49,564 nucleotides of DNA from Chryseobacterium hagamense (GCF_007991455.1 NZ_BJYJ01000016.1:1-49564); one strand, 5' to 3'; shown: positions 39,913 to 49,374, numbered from the stretch's first letter. Notes: generated from the sequence alone by a model not told the origin. Made by a program: numbers and translations.

Positions 39913-40863
39913 GTGAATGAAGATGCCGTAAATATCATGTCCCAAAGCAAGAGAAGATTAACAAAGCTTAAACTTCTCGCGAATTTTTTTGAAAATGTCG
40001 ATATCATTTCCATCTACATCAAGACGGATATTATCCACAACCTTTTTCAGGAAAACAAAGGACTGGATTACAGCAGGCTGGAACTTTTTCACCTGCAGTT
40101 TACCGACAGCCTGATCGAGCTTTTAACGAAGATCAAAAGGCAGAAGGAAAATGACATGCTGGCGGTAATCAACGAAATGGAGGTCAACAGCAAATACATC
40201 TCCGGATTCGAGGAAAAACGGGCAGACGGTTTTGAGACCGACCGGAAAATGTACAGCGGTACTTTTTCCAGTCAGCTGAAAAACCTGTACACCGATCTTA
40301 CGGAAGATAAATTCCGGCTGAAATGGGATCATATACTGGATTTCCATAAAAAATACGCGGCTGAGTTCTACCGACCGGATGTTGATGAAGAGCTTTTGAA
40401 ATCCGGGAACTTTCCGGCCTATCAGTATCAGGAGTACCGGATCGAAAGAAAGCTGCTGGGAAGGCTGAATATCCAGAGCTTTAAAGTCCGTTTTGTCTGT
40501 GGCTATACAGTTTCCGGTAATGAGTATGAGCTTTTTAAGATCTTCCAGTCCGAAGATTATTTTATCTTCGATGTCGAAGGCCGGAAAATGTATCTGCTGG
40601 AGCCTAAAAAGCTGGAGAAACTGGATAGCTCACCCAACGAATCGAATCAGGGAACCATTGTTTATCAGCTCAGAAGAAAAAACGAGCAGCTGGAAGAAAC
40701 AATGAACGAAAGAAAGAAAGTATTGCCCGAACAGGTGACCGGTGTGCTGAAAGATTACATTAAAAATCTGGAAAATACCGATATCATGAGCAGGATGTTC
40801 GACATCAATGAAGAAACGAATATTCTCCGTGCGATGCTGAATTTAAATTTAAATAACAACTAA
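39913..40863 (+). CDS. Helical protein of the ter operon, unknown function
   Basis: About 316 residues from GTG 39913; ATG 39937 would give 308. The sequence is charged and mostly helical, with coiled-coil-like stretches (LQFTDSLIELLTKIKRQKEN, and QLEETMNERKKVLPEQVTG). There are no membrane segments and no catalytic motif. It lies between telA and the second terD with 13 and 57-base gaps, so it is part of the operon. I do not recognise a family. It may be a TelA/TerD partner. Confidence 0.75.
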   Translation: MNEDAVNIMSQSKRRLTKLKLLANFFENVDIISIYIKTDIIHNLFQENKGLDYSRLELFHLQFTDSLIELLTKIKRQKENDMLAVINEMEVNSKYISGFEEKRADGFETDRKMYSGTFSSQLKNLYTDLTEDKFRLKWDHILDFHKKYAAEFYRPDVDEELLKSGNFPAYQYQEYRIERKLLGRLNIQSFKVRFVCGYTVSGNEYELFKIFQSEDYFIFDVEGRKMYLLEPKKLEKLDSSPNESNQGTIVYQLRRKNEQLEETMNERKKVLPEQVTGVLKDYIKNLENTDIMSRMFDINEETNILRAMLNLNLNNN

Positions 40864-40920
40864 GCGAAGATCATCGTGATGCTTTGCAAAAAAACAAATT
40901 AACAAACTAAACATAAAAAG

Positions 40921-41532
40921 ATGGCTATCAACTTACAAAAAGGTCAGAGAATAAACCTGACCAAGGAAAACGGAACCACGCTTTCACAGGCCTGTGTGGG
41001 AATCAACTGGGGCGCAATCGAGAAAAAAGGTTTTTTCGGTGGCGTTAGCAGGGAAGCGGTGGACCTGGACGGAAGCTGTATTTTATATGATGCTAACAAA
41101 AATGCTACTGAAATCATTTATTTCGGGAACCTGAAGTCTAAGAACGGAGCCGTAAGACACAGCGGGGACGATTTAACCGGTGACGTAAACGGAAACGACG
41201 GACTGGATAATGAGGTAATCACTGTAGATTTCAGCAACCTGGACTCCAATGTAGAGCATGTGGCCCTGGTGCTGAACAGCTACAAAGGTCAGGATTTCGG
41301 GACCATTCCTTTTGCTTCCATCAGGATCTATGAAGGAACGCCAACCAACGTAAGGGAGGTTTTCGCTAAATACGATATTGCGAATGACGCTTCTTTCAAA
41401 GGGCATGTTGCCATGGTAATGGGTGTTTTCTACAAAAGGAACGGCGAGTGGAAATTCAATGCGATCGGAGATCCGACCGCCGACCGGAAACTGCAGGAAA
41501 CCATAGAAACGGTAAAACAGAAATATTTATAG
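40921..41532 (+). CDS. TerD-family protein (second copy)
   Basis: A 203-residue TerD domain protein. The N-terminus MAINLQKGQRINL is nearly the same as in the first copy, and the Ca2+ loop is HSGDDLTGDVNGNDGLDNE (about residues 80-98). Compared with the first TerD it has an extra segment at about 18-45. Pairs of TerD/TerE proteins are normal in these operons. It is the last soluble Ter component before terC. Confidence 0.92.
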   Translation: MAINLQKGQRINLTKENGTTLSQACVGINWGAIEKKGFFGGVSREAVDLDGSCILYDANKNATEIIYFGNLKSKNGAVRHSGDDLTGDVNGNDGLDNEVITVDFSNLDSNVEHVALVLNSYKGQDFGTIPFASIRIYEGTPTNVREVFAKYDIANDASFKGHVAMVMGVFYKRNGEWKFNAIGDPTADRKLQETIETVKQKYL

Positions 41533-41658
41533 AAAAATAAAATCAGCGGAACAGATTAACTGAAAATTATTCTGGTCCCCTGATGGTCATATAATTTAAA
41601 TGGCAATAGCTGTATGGAAACAGCTGTTGCTTTTATCATATAACAACATAGAGTAAAA

Positions 41659-42699
41659 GTGGGACAAAATACGAGTATATTGGATCTTCATCCCGGTCTG
41701 GTTTGGGGATTCGCGGTAACAGTGGTTATCATGTTGCTCCTCGACTTAGGGGTTTTCAATAAAAAAAGTCATGAGGTTTCTTCCAAGGAAGCCACAATCT
41801 GGTCAATTGTATGGATCTCGCTGTCCATGCTTTTCTCCGGGGTAGTCTACTGGGTGTACAACTCAGACCTGGGGCCTGGCAGCCACGAGGTGGCGGTAGA
41901 GAAATTTACCCAGTACCAGGCAGCCTACTGGATCGAGAAGGCGCTTTCGGTGGATAACCTGTTTGTTTTCATCCTGGTTTTCGGGTTCTTTAAAGTTCCG
42001 AAGTACCTGCACCACAAAGTGCTGTTCTGGGGGATTATCGGGGCATTGATCTTCAGGGCGATTTTCATTTTTGCGGGAGTCGGTTTGATTGATCTGACTT
42101 ACCTGCCGGAAATGACTATTTTCGGACATCCGGTAAAAATCAACATTGTGATGGCACTATTCGGTTTCTTTCTTGTTTACGCGGGAATCAAATCCTGGGG
42201 CGGCGGAGATGATGACGAAGATGAAGACTACAGCAATACGGCAGGAGCACGGCTGATCAAAAGATTCTGGAAAGTCTCCGATAACTACGTTGGCGATAAG
42301 TTCTTCACCGTTCAGAACGGAATAAAAATGGCTACGCCGCTTTTGGTCGTGGTGGCCGTTATTGAATTCACCGATGTACTTTTCGCAGTAGATTCCATTC
42401 CGGCGATCTTTGCCATTTCCAATGATCCGTTTATCCTGTATACGTCGAATATTTTCGCGATTTTAGGTTTGCGTTCATTGTATTTCCTGTTGGCGAATTT
42501 CATTCACATGTTCAGCAAGCTGCCATACGGTCTTGCCGTGATCCTTACGTTCATTGGGGTAAAAATGCTGATTGCGCCGTGGATTCATATTCCGTCTCCG
42601 GTATCCTTGGGGATCGTAGGCGGGGTTCTGGTTATCTCGGTGATCCTGTCCCTGATCTTTCCTGATAAAAAGGAAGAAAAAGAAGAACTCGAAGATTGA
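41659..42699 (+). CDS. terC: TerC-family integral membrane protein
   Basis: A 346-residue polytopic protein with about nine hydrophobic segments, the family signatures EKALSVDNLFVFILVFGFF and VVVAVIEFTDVLFAVDSIPAIFAIS, and an acidic cytoplasmic loop (GGGDDDEDEDYSNTAG, about residues 176-191). TerC proteins anchor Ter complexes and have been linked to metal export. The start is GTG 41659; a 126-base gap separates it from terD, so it may have its own promoter. A terminator follows 20 bases after the stop. Confidence 0.93.
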   Translation: MGQNTSILDLHPGLVWGFAVTVVIMLLLDLGVFNKKSHEVSSKEATIWSIVWISLSMLFSGVVYWVYNSDLGPGSHEVAVEKFTQYQAAYWIEKALSVDNLFVFILVFGFFKVPKYLHHKVLFWGIIGALIFRAIFIFAGVGLIDLTYLPEMTIFGHPVKINIVMALFGFFLVYAGIKSWGGGDDDEDEDYSNTAGARLIKRFWKVSDNYVGDKFFTVQNGIKMATPLLVVVAVIEFTDVLFAVDSIPAIFAISNDPFILYTSNIFAILGLRSLYFLLANFIHMFSKLPYGLAVILTFIGVKMLIAPWIHIPSPVSLGIVGGVLVISVILSLIFPDKKEEKEELED

Positions 42700-42720
42700 T
42701 TTTAATTTAATCGATAAAAC

Positions 42721-42755
42721 AAAAAGGCTTTACCGGAGTGTAGAGCCTTTTTTTG
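42721..42755 (+). terminator. Intrinsic terminator of the ter operon
   Basis: AAAAAGGCT/AGCCTTTTT with a 14-base loop and a T-run. Confidence 0.8.
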
Positions 42756-43231
42756 TGCGACAGTCAATAGTGAATTGTCAATGGTCAATTCCTGCGGGTC
42801 AATTATTAATCTTAACGTGAATTCGGCTATATCAATATCATATTCAGGTATTTACTTAGTTCAAAAATAAAATCAAAGCTGATTCAGCCAGGATTATGGA
42901 TAGAATTCCTCCGGGTAAAACGAGTAACAGTTCACGCTTCTGATAGGATTTTATCCTATCCTGTAATAAGCCATCCTTTCGGAATTTTAAAACAATATAA
43001 ATCAGATCCTGGTTTAATGCTGTTTATTCAGGATTAAATAAGAATTCACCTTATAGAATGGCAAAATGTTTAGTTTGATTATCAAGACCTCCGGATCTAT
43101 TTTTGACAGGAGAGACTTCCCGCATCCAGCTTCCCTCTTCCAGCCTGTTAACTCCGGTTCTTCTTCGAGTTCACGTTAATCTTAATTACATTTTATAATT
43201 GACCCTTCACTTGCAAAGCAAAATTCACTTC
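42756..43231. other. Repeat-bearing intergenic region
   Basis: It has TGAATTGTCAATGGTCAATTCC and CTTCACTTGCAAAGCAAAATTCAC, the same short motifs that fill the tRNA array at 10.3-12.8 kb, and a CCCGCATCCAGCTTCC unit near 43118. No gene is seen. Confidence 0.5.
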
Positions 43232-44233
43232 TCACTTATTGTATTTCAGAAGCTTATTGATCTTCATTCTCGTCTGCATGGAAATTTTATAGGCGTCTTC
43301 ACGGAGCTTCTGTAATTTTCCGACCGGTTGGAAGAATATTTTGCTTTCAAAAGGATTGAAAGAAAGCATTTCGTTTTCGCAGGCATACGGATCAAGGAGG
43401 TTGCCCTGATCAATTTTTATTTCTCCTATTTTAATGAAAGGGGTATTTTTCCATTCCACATTCAATTGGTTGACCGGCTGATCTTTCAGGTCGTAACAAA
43501 GCTGGATCATTACATCAGCGGTAAAAGCATTCGTATTCAGATAGTTTTCCACGGCATCTTTTACTTTCAGCTTTTTTCCGAAATTTTTGGGGACGGACTG
43601 AGGTTTCAGCTTGATTTTCATCATATAATCGCCCAGACGGTATACACCCACCGAATGATAATCGAAAGAAAGGAAAAAATCATTCCGCTTTCTCCAGAGC
43701 TTAAAAATATTCTTTACAAACGAGCCGGTAAACGTTGATGGAATCACCTTGAGAATCTGCATCATTAACGAAAAGGAACTCCATTTCTTGATGAAAAACC
43801 GGTTTACCGAAGTAAACAGTTTCAGAAAGGTACTGACGGAATTGATCGGAAACAATGGGAAATTCACCAGCGGATAATTGGCCACCAATACCCCGTTTTC
43901 ATCCTTGATCTTTACGGCAAATCCGTAAGCCGGAATGTCTTTTTTACCTCTGATGATTTTGGGGTGGGCATTGGAGAACCGTAAGGTAAGATCGTACTGG
44001 CTCTTATCGAAAAACGGTTGTAAATATTCGGGAAGATTACCTGCAATGATAAATTTGCCTTCTGCAACGGCATAGGTTTTAGCGTGAGCATTACGGGTTG
44101 CATAACCGACATCACTCACGGAAGACGACTGCTCTACAAAATCGGCAATGCTTTTTTTGTTGATCTCAAGGAGTTCCCGTTCCTCATCAGTCAGCTTATC
44201 AAAACGCTTATTGTATTTTAATGGACTTGGCAT
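43232..44233 (-). CDS. Catalase-like heme protein
   Basis: A 333-residue member of the small catalase-related group. It keeps the distal His in ATRNAHAKTYAVAEGKF (about residues 45-61), RFSNAHPKI followed by DIPAYGFAVKI, and the C-terminal block FNPFESKIFFQPVGKLQKLREDAYKIS, which parallels the catalase proximal-Tyr region. It is much shorter than true catalases (about 480) and lacks the C-terminal flavodoxin-like part. Related proteins act as peroxidases or fatty-acid hydroperoxide enzymes. There is no signal peptide. A possible -7 box (TATAATTG) lies just upstream on the minus strand. Confidence 0.8.
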   Translation of the reverse strand: MPSPLKYNKRFDKLTDEERELLEINKKSIADFVEQSSSVSDVGYATRNAHAKTYAVAEGKFIIAGNLPEYLQPFFDKSQYDLTLRFSNAHPKIIRGKKDIPAYGFAVKIKDENGVLVANYPLVNFPLFPINSVSTFLKLFTSVNRFFIKKWSSFSLMMQILKVIPSTFTGSFVKNIFKLWRKRNDFFLSFDYHSVGVYRLGDYMMKIKLKPQSVPKNFGKKLKVKDAVENYLNTNAFTADVMIQLCYDLKDQPVNQLNVEWKNTPFIKIGEIKIDQGNLLDPYACENEMLSFNPFESKIFFQPVGKLQKLREDAYKISMQTRMKINKLLKYNK

Positions 44234-44436
44234 TTAGTTTTTAAGTCCAATTATAACGCCAACTTTCCGTAAACGTGTTAAGCCAGTATTAAACATATCT
44301 GAACTTTACGGGTTTGAAATGTATGGATTGATAATCAGAAGGTTGAAATATCGGAAAATTCAATTTGAAAATATGCTTATTGTTGATGATGCCGGAACTT
44401 CCCGTTTCCGGTTTCCATGATCCCGGGTTAAAATCC

Positions 44437-44444
44437 TATCTTTG
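44437..44444 (+). promoter_or_regulatory. -7 box TATCTTTG upstream of the FKBP gene
   Basis: It matches the Bacteroidota -7 consensus and ends 14 bases before the ATG at 44459. Confidence 0.65.
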
Positions 44445-44458
44445 TAAAAAATTTAATT

Positions 44459-44893
44459 ATGGGCGTAGCAGATATGTTATTCAAACGTAAAAAAGAGCAG
44501 GCAGAAAAAAACCTGAAAGACGGTCAGGAATATATGGCTGAATATGGTAAGAGGGAAAGTGTGGTTGAATTGCCAAGCGGATTGCAGTATGAGATTATTA
44601 CCGAAGGCGACGGACCGAAACCGGGACCGAGATCTACGGTAAAATGCCATTACCACGGAACCACCATTACTGGGAAAGTATTCGACAGTTCCGTAAAGAG
44701 AGGGACGCCGGCTTCATTTCCTTTGAATAAAGTCATCAAAGGATGGACGGAAGCCCTTCAGCTGATGCCGGCAGGCAGTAAGTGGAGACTGATTATTCCA
44801 CCGCATCTTGCCTACGGAGACCAGCAGATCAGTAAGGAAATCGGTCCGAATTCCACCCTTGTTTTTGAAGTGGAATTACTCGATATTAAATAG
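44459..44893 (+). CDS. FKBP-type peptidyl-prolyl isomerase
   Basis: A 144-residue cytoplasmic FKBP-like isomerase. A 38-residue charged N-terminal extension (FKRKKEQAEKNLKDGQEYM) precedes the PPIase domain: VKCHYHGTTITGKVFDSS, FPLNKVIKGWTEALQLMPAGSKWRLIIPPHLAYGD, and IGPNSTLVFEVELLDI. The active-site Tyr, Phe and Trp positions of FKBP are represented. Without a signal peptide it is probably a cytosolic folding helper of the FklB/Mip type. It is flanked by its own promoter and terminator, so it is monocistronic. Confidence 0.93.
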   Translation: MGVADMLFKRKKEQAEKNLKDGQEYMAEYGKRESVVELPSGLQYEIITEGDGPKPGPRSTVKCHYHGTTITGKVFDSSVKRGTPASFPLNKVIKGWTEALQLMPAGSKWRLIIPPHLAYGDQQISKEIGPNSTLVFEVELLDIK

Positions 44894-44916
44894 GCCATCC
44901 TTAAAAATAGCTTAAA

Positions 44917-44947
44917 AATTTACCCGGATTCCGGGTAAATTTTTTTA
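44917..44947 (+). terminator. Intrinsic terminator of the FKBP gene
   Basis: AATTTACCCGG/CCGGGTAAATT, 3-base loop, long T-run. Confidence 0.9.
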
Positions 44948-45076
44948 TTTATGTATCTTAGTCAATGGCTTTACCAGAAGAATTTAATGTAAGCATAAAC
45001 ACAGGATCTGTTGTTCAGGAATTGGAATATGTATTTCGGAACAGATGCGCTTTCCATTGAGTTAAAGAAGTACAAA

Positions 45077-46027
45077 ATGAAAAAACTGTTTTACTTTTTG
45101 CCGTTGCTCTGCCTGCTGGCATCCTGCGTTTCAAAGAAAAACCAGGCCATCAAGCAGAATATCCTGACCCTCAGGGACAGCTACTGCAAAGCACCATTCA
45201 AATACAATTACGACAATAAATTACCCTCTTATAATTCGGACTCCATCATTGCGGCCAATAAGGAGCTGAAAGGGATTTTCTCCGACCAGAGCATTCTGAT
45301 CCTCAATGCACTGGATAACCTGGACGAAGTGCATGAAATCATAGATCTTAAAAAAGACTCTTCCTTACAGGCACAGGTAAAAGTATTGCAGCTGAAAACC
45401 CGGATCAACAGCAAAATAACGATTGCCCTGACCGAGCTGGACGCTGTAGCTGCTGAATTCGACTGTGAGGGGGAGCGGGTGGCACAGATCGGAAACTATG
45501 TGGATAACCTGAACGATTCCAGGAACAACAGGCTCATTCTTTACTCTATTGTAACGGGAGCGGCTGCATCAATAGCCGGAGGAATAGTAAGGAATGACGT
45601 ATGGAGCAGTGCGATCGACATCGGCGGGGGAGGCCTGGGAGCGGGCTTCGGGCTCGCGACTCTTAATCCTAAAGGCCGGAAGGTGGAATTTATCCATCAA
45701 AGAAACCTGCTGAGAGACATCTGGAGAGAAAAGCTGGAATCCCCGAACTTCCCGCCATTTATATGGTATATGTATACCGAGAAGAGGTTTTCAAACAGGG
45801 AAAAGCAATCCATTATTTCCAGTATGAAAGAACGCTGGCTGCATTACCAGTTTGATGATGATAAACAAAAAGCGGATCAGTCGGTGATTTTCAGCGACGG
45901 CGGTTTTTACCGGTCGCAGGATCTCCATAACCGTGCGGCGATGCTCAACCAGATGCAGTCGGCTACACGAACCATCAACCAGAATATCAATTATCTGCTG
46001 CTGGATCTGGACCAATTGATTTTATAA
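45077..46027 (+). CDS. Lipoprotein of unknown function
   Basis: A 316-residue predicted lipoprotein: MKKLFYFLPLLCLLASC gives a lipobox (LASC) with Cys at residue 17. The mature part is mostly helical. A glycine-rich hydrophobic segment (GAAASIAGGIVRNDVWSSAIDIGGGGLGAGFGLATL, about 165-200) may be a membrane-inserting or glycine-zipper-like hairpin. No domain was recognised. I start it at ATG 45077, because an in-frame ATG at 45011 would bury the signal peptide. Confidence 0.8.
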   Translation: MKKLFYFLPLLCLLASCVSKKNQAIKQNILTLRDSYCKAPFKYNYDNKLPSYNSDSIIAANKELKGIFSDQSILILNALDNLDEVHEIIDLKKDSSLQAQVKVLQLKTRINSKITIALTELDAVAAEFDCEGERVAQIGNYVDNLNDSRNNRLILYSIVTGAAASIAGGIVRNDVWSSAIDIGGGGLGAGFGLATLNPKGRKVEFIHQRNLLRDIWREKLESPNFPPFIWYMYTEKRFSNREKQSIISSMKERWLHYQFDDDKQKADQSVIFSDGGFYRSQDLHNRAAMLNQMQSATRTINQNINYLLLDLDQLIL

Positions 46028-46063
46028 TCCTGAAACCGTAAATTTGTGCCAGTTTGATAGTTT

Positions 46064-46639
46064 ATGTCGGAATTAAAAAAAATAAGGGAGCTGAAGAATC
46101 TTACCCAGGAAGAGCTGGCTGAAAAATCAGGGCTTTCGGTAAGGACCATTCAACGGATCGAAGCCGGTGTGCAGCCAAAAGGATATACTTTGAAATCACT
46201 TGCTTTGAGTCTGGATATTCCTGAAACCGATCTGCGGATTCCTGAAATTCAAATCCGGAAAGAGGCTGAAGTTGAAGAACCTCCCGGAACACCGGAAAAG
46301 GAAAAACCCGTTAATTTCACATTGGTGAAGCTCATCAATCTTTCTTCAATTCCTTTTGCGTGGTTTCCGGTGGCCAATGTGCTTCCGCCTTTATTGATCA
46401 TGCTGTTTACAAAAGAGAAATCCCGGATCGTCAAACAGATCATTTCCCTCCAGATCTTTTTAGCCATTATTTTTCCCGTTATTTTTATGATAGCTGCACT
46501 TTTCAAACCGGGACATTCTGTTGTTTTAGCCGTTATGGTTCTGTTGGTCCTGATGAATATGTACATCATATTGCGGAATGCTTATGAAATAGACCGGAAA
46601 AAGAAGCTTTTCTATCGGCTGAATTTCAGTATTTTATAA
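46064..46639 (+). CDS. XRE-type regulator with C-terminal membrane domain
   Basis: A 191-residue protein. Residues 1-60 form a Cro/CI helix-turn-helix (LTQEELAEKSGLSVRTIQRIEAGVQPKGYTLKSLALSL). After a Pro/Glu-rich linker, three or four hydrophobic segments (about 95-170) form a DUF4870-like membrane domain. It is thus probably a membrane-tethered transcription factor. A -7 box-like TAAATTTG lies 18 bases upstream of the ATG. Its targets are unknown. Confidence 0.88.
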   Translation: MSELKKIRELKNLTQEELAEKSGLSVRTIQRIEAGVQPKGYTLKSLALSLDIPETDLRIPEIQIRKEAEVEEPPGTPEKEKPVNFTLVKLINLSSIPFAWFPVANVLPPLLIMLFTKEKSRIVKQIISLQIFLAIIFPVIFMIAALFKPGHSVVLAVMVLLVLMNMYIILRNAYEIDRKKKLFYRLNFSIL

Positions 46640-46726
46640 GTTTGTCGTAAAATTGTCGGGTTTTTGTCGGGTTCTGTTTTTTGAAAGGGATTTCATAATT
46701 CCGAATCTTTGTCAAAAATTTAGACA

Positions 46727-48193
46727 ATGGCAAAAAGATTCTTTCCGTACATCATGTTCTTCTTATTTTTCTCCGCGAATACAGAGGCTCAGACCGATAA
46801 AAATTCAGACTTGTTTTTAGAATTGAAAAAGCAGGACAGCGTGTTTTTTGAAAGGGGCTTCAACAGCTGCGATATGGCATACCTTGAAAAGTCGGTGGAT
46901 AACGATCTGAAATTTTATCATGATAAAGGCGGCTTTCAGGATAAGAAACTGTTTCTGAAAAGAACCCTGGAAAACATCTGTTCCGATCCTCTTAAAAAAC
47001 CGGTCCGCAAAGTGGTTCCGGGCAGCCTTGAAGTTTTTCCTCTGTACAGCGATGGGAACCTGTACGGTGCAATACAGACCGGCGAACATCAGTTTTACAT
47101 CCGCGAACCCCATAAGGAAGACGTTTTGGGCGGCAGGGCAAAATTTACAACAGTCTGGACCAGGAAAGACGGGAACTGGGTGATGAGCGATGTGCTGAGT
47201 TATGATCATGGAGGTCCCGGCCATACGGCAATAACAGATCCTCTTGAACAGCTGCTGAAAGACCATAATATTTCTGCATTAGGATTAGGGGTTATTAAAG
47301 ACGGAAAACTAACACAGGTAAAAGTGTATGGCAACCGGGGCGGAAAAACAACAGCACCTTACAACAGTATTTTTAATGTAGCTTCCCTTACCAAACCGGT
47401 CACTGCGCTCACGGTTTTACGTCTCGTAAGCCTGGGAAAATGGAATCTCGACGAACCGATTGATAAATACTGGACCGATCCCGATATTGCAAAAGATCCA
47501 AGACATAAAAAACTGACGACCCGGATCATTCTCAGCCACCAGACGGGTTTTCCGAACTGGAGATGGCAGAAACCGGATCACCGGCTACGTTTCGAATTTG
47601 ATCCAGGATCGAAATATCAATATTCCGGCGAAGGCTATGAATATCTGCGTAAAGCCATGGAAAGTAAATTCCATAAAAGCCTGGAAGAATTGGCGAAAGA
47701 GATGGTTTTCGAGCCTGTGGGCATGCACGATACAAGCTATATCTGGAATGGAAAAAAAGATGCCGAAAGAATCGTTACCGGTTATGACAGGGAAGGTAAG
47801 CCTTATGACATTGTGAAAAACAATACGCCAAGTGCTGCGGATGACCTGATGACCTCCGTAGAGGATTACAGCCGTTTCCTGATCGCTGTAATGGATAACA
47901 AGCTGCTTTCCAAAGAAGTATTTGAAGAAATGAAAACCGCGCAGGTAGAAACCAAAAAGAATAAATATTTCGGGCTTGGTTTTGAGATTTATGAACTGGG
48001 AGACGGCGAAATCGCCCTTTCACACGGTGGCACGGATAAAGGTGTAAATACGATTGCCGTATTATTACCGAAAACCAAAAATGGAATAGTAATTTTCACG
48101 AATGTTGATGACGGATACAGAATTTATGAGCCCCTGATTAACCAGTACCTGGGTGAAGCGGGAAAAAAAATAGTAAGAATAGAAACTGAATAA
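46727..48193 (+). CDS. Serine hydrolase (beta-lactamase class C-like) with N-terminal SnoaL-like domain
   Basis: A 488-residue exported protein: a signal peptide (cleavage after about residue 21, NTEAQ), an NTF2/SnoaL-like (DUF4440) domain at about 28-165, and a class C beta-lactamase/esterase domain at about 175-480. In the latter, SLTK is the SxxK nucleophile box (S and K near residues 222-225), YSGEGY the Tyr box, and HGGTDKG the third motif. Likely periplasmic. The fusion of an NTF2 fold to a penicillin-binding-like hydrolase recurs in Flavobacteria; the natural substrate is unknown. Confidence 0.9.
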   Translation: MAKRFFPYIMFFLFFSANTEAQTDKNSDLFLELKKQDSVFFERGFNSCDMAYLEKSVDNDLKFYHDKGGFQDKKLFLKRTLENICSDPLKKPVRKVVPGSLEVFPLYSDGNLYGAIQTGEHQFYIREPHKEDVLGGRAKFTTVWTRKDGNWVMSDVLSYDHGGPGHTAITDPLEQLLKDHNISALGLGVIKDGKLTQVKVYGNRGGKTTAPYNSIFNVASLTKPVTALTVLRLVSLGKWNLDEPIDKYWTDPDIAKDPRHKKLTTRIILSHQTGFPNWRWQKPDHRLRFEFDPGSKYQYSGEGYEYLRKAMESKFHKSLEELAKEMVFEPVGMHDTSYIWNGKKDAERIVTGYDREGKPYDIVKNNTPSAADDLMTSVEDYSRFLIAVMDNKLLSKEVFEEMKTAQVETKKNKYFGLGFEIYELGDGEIALSHGGTDKGVNTIAVLLPKTKNGIVIFTNVDDGYRIYEPLINQYLGEAGKKIVRIETE

Positions 48194-48199
48194 TTAAAA

Positions 48200-48218
48200 T
48201 GTAATAAAATTTGTTACA
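48200..48218. promoter_or_regulatory. Palindromic operator TGTAA-N9-TTACA upstream of the Rrf2 gene
   Basis: A perfect inverted repeat 15 bases upstream of the -7 box TACCTTTG (48233-48240), overlapping the -33 region. The same arrangement lies at 48682-48700. Confidence 0.75.
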
Positions 48219-48253
48219 TTAAAATATTTGTTTACCTTTGTCCTGTAATTATC

Positions 48254-48661
48254 ATGAACAATACAAGATTTGCCACGGCGATACATATCATGACCCTATT
48301 GGCGGAAAGTCCGCAGGATTGGCTTACCTCCGAATGGATGGCAGGAAGCATCAACATCAATCCTGCAGTAGTCCGTAAAGAATTGAGCGTGTTGAGAGAA
48401 GCAGGGTTAATTGTCAGCCGGCAGGGGAAAGAAGGAGGAAGCCGGCTGGCCCGGAATGCAGAGGAAATCTGCATTTCCGAAATTTATCTGGCAGTAAAAA
48501 ATACGGAGGTCCTGGGTAAAAAAAATAATCATCCGAATCCGGCATGTCCGGTAGGAAAAGAGATCAACGATCATTTAAAAACCTTGTTTTCTGAAACCGA
48601 TCAGCTGGTGCTGGACTTTTTGGGCAATAAATCCCTTAAAGATTTCTATGATCAGTTCTGA
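48254..48661 (+). CDS. Rrf2-family transcriptional regulator
   Basis: A 135-residue winged-helix regulator. The N-terminal helix-turn-helix includes FATAIHIMTLLAESPQDWLTSEWMAGSININPAVVRKELSVLREAGLIVSRQGKEGG. A single Cys (CPVG, about residue 101) is all that remains of the usual cluster-binding triad, so this is probably a non-Fe-S, YwnA-like member that responds to redox or small molecules through one Cys. It likely binds the TGTAA-N9-TTACA sites in front of itself and of the oxidoreductase gene downstream. Confidence 0.9.
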   Translation: MNNTRFATAIHIMTLLAESPQDWLTSEWMAGSININPAVVRKELSVLREAGLIVSRQGKEGGSRLARNAEEICISEIYLAVKNTEVLGKKNNHPNPACPVGKEINDHLKTLFSETDQLVLDFLGNKSLKDFYDQF

Positions 48662-48681
48662 TAAAATTTTTTAGCCATAAA

Positions 48682-48700
48682 TGTAACAAGTATTATTACA
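48682..48700. promoter_or_regulatory. Second copy of operator TGTAA-N9-TTACA
   Basis: A perfect palindrome between the Rrf2 gene and the NAD(P)-binding gene, 24 bases before the latter's ATG. Confidence 0.75.
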
Positions 48701-48723
48701 ATTTAATTTAAATAAAAGTTATT

Positions 48724-49374
48724 ATGAAAAAAGTAGCCGTTATCGGAGCCACAGGATTTGTGGGGACGCCATTAGTGAAGGAATTAACCGACCGGGGTTA
48801 TGAAGTTGAAGCGATCGTAAGGGATGCTTCAAAAGTTAAGCAGAACGAAAAAGTAACTGCCAAAAGCGTGGATGTAAATAAGGTGGACGAACTGGCGGAA
48901 GCCTTAAAAGGAAATGACGCAGTAATCAATGCCTTCAATGCAGGATGGACCAACCCGAATTTATATGATGATTTCCTGAATGGTTCGTTGAATATTGAAA
49001 AAGCAGTAGAAAAGTCCGGTGTTAAACGATTCATTACCGTCGGTGGGGCGGGAAGCCTGTATATCGATGGGAATCAGCTGGTGGACGGTCCCGATTTTCC
49101 TGCCGACATCAAACCGGGAGCCACTGCTGCGAGGGACTATTTAAATAAAATCAAAGAAAACACAACCCTGGACTGGACGTTCTTCAGCCCGGCTATTGAA
49201 ATGCATCAGGGAACAGCCGGCGTGAGAACCGGAAAATACAGAACGGCGCTGGAAAACCCGGTATTCGATGAAAACGGCAGGAGTGTTCTTTCCGTAGAAG
49301 ATGTCGCAGTGGTTCTGGCCGATGAACTTGAGCAGAACAACCACATCCGCGAGCGCTTTACCGCAGCATATTAA
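48724..49374 (+). CDS. NAD(P)-binding NmrA/SDR-like protein
   Basis: A 216-residue atypical short-chain dehydrogenase. The Rossmann glycine motif is VAVIGATGFVGTPLVKEL (residues 4-21), an Arg at about 37 (IVRDASK) suggests NADP(H), and FITVGGAGSLYIDG is the segment after strand 5. The classic YxxxK is absent (AARDYLNKIK is only partial), as in NmrA-like quinone/NADPH sensors. It is the predicted target of the adjacent Rrf2 regulator, and such pairs often respond to electrophiles or quinones. Confidence 0.9.
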   Translation: MKKVAVIGATGFVGTPLVKELTDRGYEVEAIVRDASKVKQNEKVTAKSVDVNKVDELAEALKGNDAVINAFNAGWTNPNLYDDFLNGSLNIEKAVEKSGVKRFITVGGAGSLYIDGNQLVDGPDFPADIKPGATAARDYLNKIKENTTLDWTFFSPAIEMHQGTAGVRTGKYRTALENPVFDENGRSVLSVEDVAVVLADELEQNNHIRERFTAAY

